A program made the translations under genes and the position numbers. Under the pieces are notes generated by a model, which had not been told where the DNA came from, did no database searches, and was given only the letters and a program-made list of their open reading frames with translations. Positions 1 to 6,161 of a DNA stretch of 6,623 bases are shown here, in pieces (position 1 is the stretch's first letter; every line of letters starts with the position of its first letter). Source of the stretch: an uncultured Bacilli bacterium (GTDB lineage Bacteria; Bacillota_I; Bacilli_A; RF39; UBA660); assembly GCA_944329255.1 (NCBI GenBank), contig CALVIA010000056.1, positions 1 to 6,623 on the forward strand, written 5' to 3'.

Positions 1-23
1 ATTGCATTATATAGTAGTATTTT

Positions 24-50
24 AAATTAGTGTTTAGCACTAATTTTTTT
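24..50 (+). terminator. Rho-independent terminator of a plus-strand gene left of the window
   Basis: A perfect 9-bp inverted repeat (AAATTAGTG at 24-32, CACTAATTT at 38-46) with a 5-nt loop runs into further T residues on the plus strand. The minus-strand side of the hairpin has no T-run, so the signal is directional. It implies a plus-strand gene ending just left of the window, convergent with the operon at 128-1892. The stem has only two G-C pairs, so strength is moderate. Confidence 0.7.
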
Positions 51-60
51 ATTTATATTT

Positions 61-90
61 AAAATAATAAAAAAAGAGTCTTTACGACTC
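61..90 (-). terminator. Rho-independent terminator of the laccase-domain/AAA+ operon
   Basis: Read on the minus strand, GAGTC, a 5-nt loop and GACTC (90 down to 76) are followed by seven T residues and then a T-rich tract. The hairpin begins 37 nt after the stop codon of the AAA+ gene, as expected for the end of that operon. It faces the plus-strand terminator at 24-50, so the two transcription units end within about 40 bp of each other. Confidence 0.8.
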
Positions 91-127
91 ATTAAATTCA
101 AATTAAAATAATTATCTTATTTTTACA

Positions 128-1066
128 TTATCTAATTTTTTTTATTTTATCTTTATTTTTCGTTTTCCATATAATATCAAACATATCGCAAATTTTTTCA
201 TTCATATCATTTAAAAATTCTTTAACTGCTTCAAAATGTTCTTCATCTACATCTAATAAATTCATTGCTGTTGCATATTTTGTTTCCTCACTTAAATGTA
301 TTAAATTTAATTTATTATTGCTATATAAGATATCTTCTAAATTTAACACATGATTATTATAACAAAAATCATCAAATGCTTTTGCCTCATTTTTTCCAAC
401 TAAAGCTGCTATAGCTAATGGAATTTGTGTCTTATATAATACTTTTGATGCTAACTCCCAACTTTTAACCGGCAAACTAGTTTGCATACCCGTCAGAGTC
501 TTATATTTATAAAACAAATACCACAATATAGCAGGATGAATATTTTTTGAGACAAAGTATTGTAGAACATCGTTCATAGTATAAGTAATGTCAAAACATG
601 GAAAATTTCTGAATGTTTTATAATCAAATATCATTTTATTTGACTCGCCTATTGGAATAATTAATCCCGCATTTCCAGGAAGTTTTTCTTCACTATTTAA
701 CTCATTATCTAATATAATATTTTTTACCTTTCTTTGTACCTCATTTGTTGAATTTTCTATTTCATCAAAAAATAATAAATGAAATTTTTCTGGCTCATTA
801 TGACATTTTGATTTAAATTTTATATACCAATTAGGTAATTCATTTTTTATAGTATCATCTGTTTCTTTTCTTAAATTTATTACATTACAATCATATCCCC
901 ATTGTTTTATTAAGTATATTAACATATTATTGCTTTCAGTACGCAAAAACAATGGAATATTAGAAAATAAAATAGCATTTATTAATTTTATTTTATCAAA
1001 ATCTGAAATTCTTTTTAATTCTTCTTTCATTTCTTCAATACTTTTTGTTTTTAATTCATTATTCAT
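128..1066 (-). CDS. MoxR-like AAA+ ATPase homologue with degenerate Walker A
   Basis: This 312-aa protein follows the layout of MoxR/dynein-related AAA+ ATPases found in bacteria and phages. A beta-strand-like IPLFL (37-41) stands where the P-loop normally begins. A clear Walker B, LLFFDE (97-102), follows, then the typical N-x(3)-VQRKVKNIILDNEL helix (105-123) and a KLPGNAGLIIPIG strand (128-140). A C-terminal helical region with a PVKSWELASKVL segment resembles the family's conserved P-R-S-W motif. The oddity is that residues 37-50 (IPLFLRTESNNMLI) contain no GxxxxGK[ST], and the sensor-1 Asn position appears to be Glu141, so ATP hydrolysis is doubtful. MoxR proteins usually work beside a VWA-domain partner; none is visible here. 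It is the second gene of an operon, 19 nt after the laccase-domain gene. An ATG five codons upstream (1081) is possible, but GGAGGA lies inside those codons and is well spaced for the ATG at 1066, which I prefer. The family call rests on recalled motif order. Confidence 0.65.
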   Translation of the reverse strand: MNNELKTKSIEEMKEELKRISDFDKIKLINAILFSNIPLFLRTESNNMLIYLIKQWGYDCNVINLRKETDDTIKNELPNWYIKFKSKCHNEPEKFHLLFFDEIENSTNEVQRKVKNIILDNELNSEEKLPGNAGLIIPIGESNKMIFDYKTFRNFPCFDITYTMNDVLQYFVSKNIHPAILWYLFYKYKTLTGMQTSLPVKSWELASKVLYKTQIPLAIAALVGKNEAKAFDDFCYNNHVLNLEDILYSNNKLNLIHLSEETKYATAMNLLDVDEEHFEAVKEFLNDMNEKICDMFDIIWKTKNKDKIKKIR

Positions 1067-1073
1067 TATATTT

Positions 1074-1079
1074 TCCTCC
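1074..1079 (-). promoter_or_regulatory. Ribosome binding site deciding the AAA+ gene start
   Basis: GGAGGA on the minus strand sits 7 nt upstream of the ATG at 1064-1066. The alternative upstream ATG (1079-1081) shares its G with this site and has no Shine-Dalgarno sequence of its own before it (GATAATTAA). This favours the shorter 312-aa product. Confidence 0.75.
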
Positions 1080-1085
1080 ATTTAA

Positions 1086-1892
1086 TTATCTAAATAATTT
1101 CCCTAATGTTTTTGCTTTAGCTGATTCATTATTTTCTTTATAAAATGCTCCTACAAAGTTTCTTCCTGCTTTACTTTGATCATTTAATCCATATATGCTT
1201 GATGCACTATTAGAATAATAATTAGGGTTATTAATTGTGTCTATAGGGCTAAATCTAACATTTTTTATATTTCTTTCTTTAAACTCTTTTATAATAGCAT
1301 TTCTTAAATTAATATAAAATTTTTTATCTTTTCCTAGTGTTATTGCATCTTCCCATAATTTTTTATCTAATGCCCATTTAGGATATGAATCATATGACCA
1401 ATTAGGTCCTGCACATGAACTTACATATGCAACTATATCTTCATCCCTACTTTTATAAGCATCTTGTAAAGCATCAGCTATCATAATAGGCATTTTCATA
1501 TCAACTAATTCTGCACTACAATGTCCTATAGCTGTTACATTATTTTTTAAATCTGACATTATAATAACTGGACAATCTGCAACAGGATGCCCTATACATA
1601 CACCTGGTAAATTCTTATTTATAATTAATATGTCTTCATCAATATCAGTCCATCCATTAGGATTTTCTCTCACGTACTCATCTGTTATTTCAAAATAAGA
1701 ACCGTTTTTATTTTTTTGATCAGCCATATACATCAATAACCCATTAAATCCATAATATTTTCCCATTTCTATTCTTCTTTTTCTAAAATCTTGTTGTATT
1801 TCTTCTCTAGTCATTCCTTCTTTATAAAATTTTTTATTTGTATTCATATTTCCAAATTTTTTTCCAGCATCTATAATTGTTACATTACTCAT
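1086..1892 (-). CDS. Divergent laccase-domain (YfiH/PgeF/YlmD-like) protein
   Basis: This 268-aa protein, close to the family's usual length, resembles the multicopper-oxidase-like 'laccase domain' family. Members act on purine nucleosides, and E. coli PgeF prevents wrong amino acids entering peptidoglycan precursors. Visible signatures are GVCIGHPVADCPVIIM (97-112), matching the family's T-A-D-C-x-P-V segment with Cys107; a following strand ending in GH with His124; a VSSCAGP segment (157-163) matching the family's IGPSIGP region; and a C-terminal NPNYYSNSASSIYG...AGR (222-244) matching the N-P-x-x-F-x-S-x-R...G-R end. Departures: the usual AHAGWRG reads GHCSAEL (123-129), and no Q-V-H-G motif supplies the first zinc-binding His. 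The residues before 50 are not obviously family-like. It is the first gene of its operon, with AAGGGG about 9 nt before the ATG and a consensus promoter just upstream. It is cytoplasmic, with no signal peptide. A changed or lost activity is possible. Confidence 0.7.
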   Translation of the reverse strand: MSNVTIIDAGKKFGNMNTNKKFYKEGMTREEIQQDFRKRRIEMGKYYGFNGLLMYMADQKNKNGSYFEITDEYVRENPNGWTDIDEDILIINKNLPGVCIGHPVADCPVIIMSDLKNNVTAIGHCSAELVDMKMPIMIADALQDAYKSRDEDIVAYVSSCAGPNWSYDSYPKWALDKKLWEDAITLGKDKKFYINLRNAIIKEFKERNIKNVRFSPIDTINNPNYYSNSASSIYGLNDQSKAGRNFVGAFYKENNESAKAKTLGKLFR

Positions 1893-1926
1893 TATAAATT
1901 TCCCCTTTTCAATTAAATTATCTCAT

Positions 1927-1954
1927 ATTATACATAAAATTATGAATTTGTCAA
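1927..1954 (-). promoter_or_regulatory. Sigma-A type promoter for the laccase-domain/AAA+ operon
   Basis: On the minus strand a perfect TTGACA (1954-1949) and a perfect TATAAT (1932-1927) are separated by 16 nt. The predicted transcription start near 1920 gives a leader of about 28 nt containing the AAGGGG ribosome binding site. The -35 box begins 8 nt after the stop codon of the preceding gene. Confidence 0.85.
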
Positions 1955-1962
1955 ATAATAGA

Positions 1963-2622
1963 CTATTTACGTAAAATATGTTCTAATCTTGAATATACTC
2001 TTTTCATTTCTTCTTCACTATCTGTTTTCCATTTATCCGTTTTATAATATTCAATATTATATAAACTAGTTTTGTTAAATTCTTCTATTTCTTTTAAATA
2101 TTTTTTAGGTGATTCTAATATAGATAAAAACCTTCCATATCTAAAAATTTTATTTTCTTTAAATTGGTTATATTCATAATAAAAATCATCTGAATCATTA
2201 ATAATATATGTACAAGTCATTAAATGATTTAATCTTTTTGCAAAATCATGATGTTTATTTATTTCCTTTATACTTATATGTCCTTTTAAATCAATATATT
2301 TTTTTATAAATAATAAATTTTCTATAGTACATTTTATATTTCTAACAATTAATGCGGGACTTTCAAATGTTTTTTTATCATCATAAATAGTATTAGATTT
2401 TCTATATTCTTCTAATTCAACAATATCATATTTTTTCCCACTTATTACCTCAATAACTGTTTTTTTACTACATATATCATTAGTTGGCCTTTCATCTTTG
2501 ATTATTAAACCTAATAAACATGGATAATCATAATCATCTCTTGTTATATATGAAAAAGATTTCATATTTTTTGAGTAATAAATATTAATAGGTATAAATA
2601 ATACAAATTTTACATTTTCCAT
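1963..2622 (-). CDS. Unknown protein, paralogue of the adjacent upstream gene
   Basis: I do not recognise a family for this 219-aa protein. It is clearly a paralogue of the gene just upstream (2640-3290). Both begin MEN-x-x-F, share Y-P-C near residue 33 and D-I-V near 66, and match best at residues 99-122, TIENLLFIKKYIDLKGHISIKEIN in outline, where about 16 of 24 positions are identical. A later S-P-K-K-Y-L-K-x-I segment is also shared. The protein is rich in Lys, Tyr, Ile and Asn, has no membrane segment or signal peptide, and ends in a charged helical tail. It follows its paralogue by 17 nt and is probably co-transcribed from the promoter at 3324-3351. A longer reading from TTG at 2637 is possible, but that codon overlaps the ribosome binding site; paralogy with the upstream gene supports the ATG at 2622. 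Confidence 0.85.
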   Translation of the reverse strand: MENVKFVLFIPINIYYSKNMKSFSYITRDDYDYPCLLGLIIKDERPTNDICSKKTVIEVISGKKYDIVELEEYRKSNTIYDDKKTFESPALIVRNIKCTIENLLFIKKYIDLKGHISIKEINKHHDFAKRLNHLMTCTYIINDSDDFYYEYNQFKENKIFRYGRFLSILESPKKYLKEIEEFNKTSLYNIEYYKTDKWKTDSEEEMKRVYSRLEHILRK

Positions 2623-2630
2623 AAAATAAA

Positions 2631-2635
2631 CCTCC
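2631..2635 (-). promoter_or_regulatory. Ribosome binding site deciding the start of the second paralogue
   Basis: GGAGG on the minus strand lies 8 nt upstream of the ATG at 2620-2622 and 4 nt after the upstream stop codon. The in-frame TTG at 2637 overlaps this site, so it is unlikely to be the start. Confidence 0.8.
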
Positions 2636-2639
2636 AATA

Positions 2640-3290
2640 TTATTTAGTTTGATTTTTATGCACTTTTTTTAAAATTTTTGATATAATTTCATTTTTTTTA
2701 TTAAGTTCATCTATTTCTTTTTGACCACTTTGTATATAGTAAAATTCTCTTACTGCTTTTTCATTATCAATAATTATTTGTTTTAAATATTTTTTTGAAT
2801 GCTCGATTCTTTTTAAATATTTGAAACCATAAGTAATATTTTTATTAAAATAAATTAATTTTTGTAAATATTCTGCAAATTGACGTTTTACATATTGAGG
2901 ATTTAAATAATTACAAAATTCGTTTATTTCATTTTCACTTATTTTACCATTTAACATAATATATTTTTCAATAAATTTTAAGTTATCTATAGTATTCGTA
3001 ATAGACTGGATAACAAAAACTGGTTTTTCACTAATCCTTGTTTCTTCTTTTATTTTATGATATATTTCTGTTTTTTCAAGAGAAATGTAAAAAGATTTTT
3101 CTATCAATAATCCTTTATCATCAACAATATCAAATTCCTCTTTACTAAGAACATCTATACATTTACATTTTTCACTCAAATAAGCAATTCTACATGGATA
3201 AAATTTACCATCTTTTACACAATAACTATAAGAACCATCTCTTATATTAATACTAAGTGGATAATATATAATAAAAGTTAAATTCTCCAT
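2640..3290 (-). CDS. Unknown protein, first of two tandem paralogues
   Basis: I do not recognise a family for this 216-aa protein. It shares with the next gene the opening MENLTFIIYYPLSI, Y-P-C at 31-33, D-I-V at 54-56, the segment 100-123 (T-I-D-N-L-x-F-I-x-K-Y-I-x-L-x-G-x-I-S-x-x-E-I-N) and a later KKYLK-x-I. The N-terminal half looks beta-rich (alternating hydrophobics, frequent Tyr and Phe) and the C-terminal half helical and basic, ending KKVHKNQTK. Four Cys residues (24, 33, 42, 44) lie in the first 50 positions, but only the YPC Cys is shared with the paralogue, so a conserved metal site is unlikely. It has no signal peptide or membrane segment. AAGGGGG sits 8 nt before the ATG and a consensus promoter lies directly upstream. 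It is a good candidate for a lineage-specific family that arose by duplication. Confidence 0.85.
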   Translation of the reverse strand: MENLTFIIYYPLSINIRDGSYSYCVKDGKFYPCRIAYLSEKCKCIDVLSKEEFDIVDDKGLLIEKSFYISLEKTEIYHKIKEETRISEKPVFVIQSITNTIDNLKFIEKYIMLNGKISENEINEFCNYLNPQYVKRQFAEYLQKLIYFNKNITYGFKYLKRIEHSKKYLKQIIIDNEKAVREFYYIQSGQKEIDELNKKNEIISKILKKVHKNQTK

Positions 3291-3323
3291 AAATTCATCC
3301 CCCTTAAAAATTTAGTATTTTGT

Positions 3324-3351
3324 ATTATATAAAAAAAAATGATTTTGTCAA
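3324..3351 (-). promoter_or_regulatory. Sigma-A type promoter for the paralogue pair
   Basis: A perfect TTGACA (3351-3346) and a perfect TATAAT (3329-3324) stand 16 nt apart on the minus strand, with a run of nine T residues in the spacer. The -35 box lies in the loop and inner stem of the hairpin that ends the preceding M14-type gene, and only one base separates it from that gene's stop codon. Confidence 0.85.
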
Positions 3352-3358
3352 ATCATTT
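3331..3358 (-). terminator. Terminator-like hairpin of the M14-type gene, overlapping a promoter
   Basis: On the minus strand AAATGATTT, a 4-nt loop GACA and AAATCATTT form a perfect 9-bp stem (3358-3337) followed by six more T residues. The TGA stop codon (3355-3353) lies inside the first arm. The stem has only one G-C pair, so termination is probably incomplete and some read-through into the paralogue pair is likely. Confidence 0.5.
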
Positions 3359-4576
3359 AGTTTTCTTATTGAATAAATCCTTATATTCATTTTTTAAACT
3401 TTTATTTATAATTATCGAACTATAAAAAGCTTTTATATTATATTCTATTGTTGGAATATAATTATTATCCTTATCTGCATAAGGTCCTAATGGATTACCT
3501 CCCATATATGATAATTCAATAAGGAGTACTGCTGGATACATTGCCCTTAATAATTCATCCATTCCTATTAAGTTTGGATTTTCTACTAATTTGTACCCAT
3601 TTTTTTCAAATTTTTTTGTTTTATACTTTGTATTTTCACTATAATTTAATGCTATTTTTTTATTTATTTGTACATATTTACTTGCATTGTTTATATCAAT
3701 TACTTCACCTATTAAATCTGGACATATCTTATAAAATATCTCTCCACCTGTTCCATGATAAATATACATTCCTGCATATTTTCCACTATCGTATATCTTT
3801 TTTATTAAATTAAGTAAAAATGTATTTTCTTTTGTGTGTTTATCTAGATCATTTAAATCAACACATATTTTTCCAAGTGGTCCTTCAACTAAATCTGGTA
3901 TATTATTATATCTATTTGAACCATATTTTTTTACACCACTTTTAACTAAATCTAACCACTGCACATATTTATTATCTCTATTTGTTTCAATTCCTAAACC
4001 ATTTCCTCTCCAAACAACTAAACTACCCATAGGAATTTCTTTATTATTTTCACATATCTTTCTTACATTTTCTTTTAAATTTAAATATTTATCTGGTATG
4101 TTTTTATAAGATGTGTTGTCAAACATTTGTTGATGTAATTTTATATTTTTAATAGAATTGTAATTTTTTGACAACTCATCGTCTTTTTTATATCTTAAAT
4201 AATATTTTAAAGAAGCATCTATTATTTCTTTTTCACTTGCATTTTTATTTAAAATACCTTTTATCATAGAAGTAGAAATAATGTAACCTTCTGGATTAAG
4301 AAGAGGTATAAAATGAAATGTAAAGTCGTCATAAAATCTTTTTGTAAAAGCCAAATCCTGCATAAGTCTTAATACAAAATCAACACTAATTATTTCTGAA
4401 CCATGTGTTCCCCCAACAACAATAATATGATTATCTCCTTTACCATATATATAATATGGTATTTTAATATTATCAAATTCTGTATCGTAAAAATCTTGTT
4501 TAGAAAAATATGGATTGCAACCAATTTTTTCTAATTCATTAATTACTTCATCATAATCTAGTATTCTTACATTCAT
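3353..4576 (-). CDS. M14-type zinc carboxypeptidase-like protein, cytoplasmic
   Basis: This 407-aa protein shows the M14 metallopeptidase signature in order. GGTHGSE (55-61) gives the H-x-x-E zinc pair, His58 and Glu61. FIPLLNPEGY (89-98) matches the family's P-x-x-N-P-D-G-Y. GIETNRDN (195-202) matches the substrate-binding G-x-x-x-N-R. MYIYHGTGG (270-278) offers His274 as third zinc ligand, and LLIELSYMGG (351-360) offers Glu354 as the catalytic acid. All core residues appear present, so it should be an active peptidase or amidase; the substrate is not evident. No signal peptide or membrane segment is visible, so it probably acts in the cytoplasm, on imported peptides or cell-wall fragments for instance. 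About 95 residues separate NPEGY and NR, an unusually long stretch. The start is set by AAGGTGA a few bases before the ATG. No consensus promoter is close by. It stands between two unrelated units and ends in the hairpin at 3331-3358. Confidence 0.8.
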   Translation of the reverse strand: MNVRILDYDEVINELEKIGCNPYFSKQDFYDTEFDNIKIPYYIYGKGDNHIIVVGGTHGSEIISVDFVLRLMQDLAFTKRFYDDFTFHFIPLLNPEGYIISTSMIKGILNKNASEKEIIDASLKYYLRYKKDDELSKNYNSIKNIKLHQQMFDNTSYKNIPDKYLNLKENVRKICENNKEIPMGSLVVWRGNGLGIETNRDNKYVQWLDLVKSGVKKYGSNRYNNIPDLVEGPLGKICVDLNDLDKHTKENTFLLNLIKKIYDSGKYAGMYIYHGTGGEIFYKICPDLIGEVIDINNASKYVQINKKIALNYSENTKYKTKKFEKNGYKLVENPNLIGMDELLRAMYPAVLLIELSYMGGNPLGPYADKDNNYIPTIEYNIKAFYSSIIINKSLKNEYKDLFNKKTK

Positions 4577-4603
4577 AGTATCACCTTATTATATATAATA
4601 TCA

Positions 4604-4643
4604 TAAAAAAAATAAAAAAGAATTATCTTTTTTATTTTTTTTA
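4604..4643. terminator. Poly-A/poly-T hairpin upstream of the M14-type gene
   Basis: A perfect 18-bp inverted repeat, T-A8-T-A6-GA then ATTA then TC-T6-A-T8-A, lies 17 nt above the M14 gene's ribosome binding site. Only one G-C pair is present. It could stop minus-strand read-through from the VanY unit, act in the M14 leader, or stop plus-strand transcription. A low-complexity A/T tract forms such repeats easily, so function is uncertain. Confidence 0.4.
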
Positions 4644-4682
4644 ACAACATTATTTATTAAATCATTTGTTTTACATTTTTGA

Positions 4683-4750
4683 ATAATAATTTATATTCTA
4701 TAAAACTAAACTAGTATCACTTTCAACACTTATAGAAAATAATTTATGAT
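4683..4750 (-). other. Candidate structured leader hairpin
   Basis: The two arms 4683-4703 and 4730-4750 pair at 18 of 21 positions, with a perfect 8-bp core (TTCTATAA/TTATAGAA). They enclose a 26-nt loop that has most of the G and C residues of the gap. It lies downstream (minus strand) of an isolated TATAAT at 4798-4793 and upstream of the M14-type gene. It matches no riboswitch class I know. In such AT-rich DNA chance pairing is frequent. Confidence 0.25.
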
Positions 4751-5058
4751 AAAAATTTTTTACTAATGTTTTTAGGCTCCTTATATTGTATTATTATACT
4801 AATTACAATTTCAACATTTTTTACTATTTACATTTACCTTTAAAATATTTATATATTCTTTATATTCATTGTTTTAATTTAAAAATACATAATTATAATT
4901 AATAAATATGTACTTTTAGTATTTTATGTCAATTTTCTATTTCTAATGCTTTGATTTTTTTATCAAAATTAAATAAGTTATTTTTGCCTTTTGATAAATA
5001 TACTGATGTATATTACATTTTATTTTATTTTATCCATATTAATAATTTCTAAAAATTA

Positions 5059-6141
5059 TTATTCATAATCTCCACCTTCAACATTTAAATATTCTTCAAG
5101 GGTTAAACCAGATTCATATATATCTTTTGATTTATTGCCAATATATCTTATATGCCATGGTTCATAATTATATCCAGTAATATCTTCTTTCCCTTTTGGA
5201 TATCTTATAATAAAACCATATTTATAGGCATTATCTTTTAACCAATTTATCTCATTTTCTTTTTCCAAAAGTGTTCCATTTAAATGTAATAAATCAAATG
5301 ATAGTCCAGTTTGATGCTCTGAATGTCCTGGTCTTGCTGAAAAGGTATCTGTTACTTCTTGTCCATATACATTAACATATCCATAATATAATTTTCTTTG
5401 ATATTCATATGTTCTATATCCACTATATGAATTACTAACATCATATCCTAATTTTTTCATATCATTTATAAGTTCCATTAATTTGGATTTTGCTTCACTA
5501 TTTTCTTTAGGATCATATGTTTCAGGTAGTCCATATTTTTTATTAACAATTAGTATTCCATCAACATATTTTAGAAATTTATTTTCTATTACATTTTCAT
5601 TATTATCAATATTTTCTTTTTCTTTAATAATTACAACTGATTCTTTTTCTATTTTGTTTTCATATTTGTCTACAAGTGTAATTTTTAATTTATAACTTCC
5701 AGGTACTTTGTAATTAATGTTCTGTGTATCAAAAATTATTTTAAATTCACTTAAGTCATGCGCTTTAAAGTCGTTATTAAAGTCATATGAATTATCATCA
5801 TAATTTAATATTATTTCTTCTTTGAAATCAGTAAATTCTGGAGGTGTTGTATCTTCTACAATTAAAGTAATTTCATCATTAATTTTTTTAAAAAAATAAT
5901 TATAAGATATATTAATTTTATGAGTACCAACTTCTATGTTTTCTTTAATCTTCTCTATTTTAAAGCTATTTAATATAGTTTTGTTTTTTGTTTTTAATAT
6001 ATCTTCACCTTTTATATTTATTTTTTCACCATATTCAATATGAATTGTGTTAGTTTTTAAATCAACTTTAAATAAGAACATTATTAAAGAAAATAGTAAA
6101 ATAATTATTAAAAATGATATCATAATTATTTTCTTTTTCAT
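5059..6141 (-). CDS. VanY-type D,D-carboxypeptidase (peptidase M15B) with membrane anchor and Ig-like segments
   Basis: This 360-aa enzyme should trim the terminal D-Ala from peptidoglycan stem peptides outside the membrane. Residues 1-24 (KKK then an unbroken hydrophobic stretch) form a signal anchor. Residues about 26-96 and 97-173 look like two Ig-like modules; the second opens with the characteristic D-T-T-P-P and closes with a VPGSYKLKITLVDKYENK segment. The catalytic domain runs from about 189 to the end: SGYRT (240-244), SEHQTGLSFD (274-283) with zinc ligands His276 and Asp283, and EPWHIRYIG (327-335) with catalytic Glu327 and third ligand His330. All active-site residues are intact. 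There is no lipobox Cys, so the protein stays anchored by its N-terminus. A strong GGGAGG precedes the ATG. It lies downstream of the 107-aa gene and is probably read from the promoter at 6566-6593. Nothing nearby suggests a glycopeptide-resistance cluster (no VanRS, VanHAX), so a housekeeping wall-remodelling role is more likely. Confidence 0.93.
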   Translation of the reverse strand: MKKKIIMISFLIIILLFSLIMFLFKVDLKTNTIHIEYGEKINIKGEDILKTKNKTILNSFKIEKIKENIEVGTHKINISYNYFFKKINDEITLIVEDTTPPEFTDFKEEIILNYDDNSYDFNNDFKAHDLSEFKIIFDTQNINYKVPGSYKLKITLVDKYENKIEKESVVIIKEKENIDNNENVIENKFLKYVDGILIVNKKYGLPETYDPKENSEAKSKLMELINDMKKLGYDVSNSYSGYRTYEYQRKLYYGYVNVYGQEVTDTFSARPGHSEHQTGLSFDLLHLNGTLLEKENEINWLKDNAYKYGFIIRYPKGKEDITGYNYEPWHIRYIGNKSKDIYESGLTLEEYLNVEGGDYE

Positions 6142-6161
6142 AAATCCTCCCTATTACAAAT

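Larger units (their letters stand above)
4577..5058. other. 482-nt region without a gene
   Basis: All minus-strand reading frames from ATG, GTG or TTG close quickly here, and I see no tRNA or transposase. Contents: a short 8-bp inverted repeat (5041-5060) overlapping the VanY stop codon, without a T-run; a 7-bp stem at 4997-5014; an isolated TTGACA on the minus strand at 4932-4927 with only a weak -10 (CATATT, 4910-4905); a TATAAT on the minus strand at 4798-4793 lacking a -35; an AAGGAG at 4782-4777 followed by an open frame of about 25 codons without a start codon; and the two hairpins listed separately. It could be a long leader of the M14-type gene or the residue of a decayed gene. Confidence 0.5.

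Noticed and set aside
128..1892. Prophage or phage origin of the AAA+/laccase-domain operon
   Set aside because: Similar AAA+ proteins occur in phages, but no structural, replication, lysis or integrase gene is visible, so there is not enough to claim it.
3541..4109. Two plus-strand open frames of about 90 codons (3541-3813 and 3834-4109)
   Set aside because: They lie opposite the well-supported M14-type gene, have Leu/Phe/His/Tyr-rich composition typical of antisense shadows of AT-rich genes, and lack good ribosome binding sites.
4927..4932. TTGACA as a promoter for the M14-type gene
   Set aside because: At 16-18 nt spacing only weak -10 candidates (CATATT, ATATTT, TATTTA) occur, and it would give a leader of about 320 nt; not strong enough to list as a promoter.
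4950..4995. Mutually exclusive pairings of TTTGAT, ATCAAAA and TTTTGAT resembling an attenuator
   Set aside because: The segments are 6-7 nt of near A/T-only sequence with no T-run or leader peptide, easily expected by chance in this composition.
5483..5695. Plus-strand open frame of 70 codons
   Set aside because: It lies opposite the VanY-type gene and has a Ser/Phe/Leu-rich shadow composition.
5059..6141. Glycopeptide-resistance determinant (vanY cluster)
   Set aside because: Only the VanY-type domain is present, fused to Ig-like segments; no VanRS, VanH, VanA/B or VanX genes accompany it, and such D,D-carboxypeptidases are common housekeeping enzymes.
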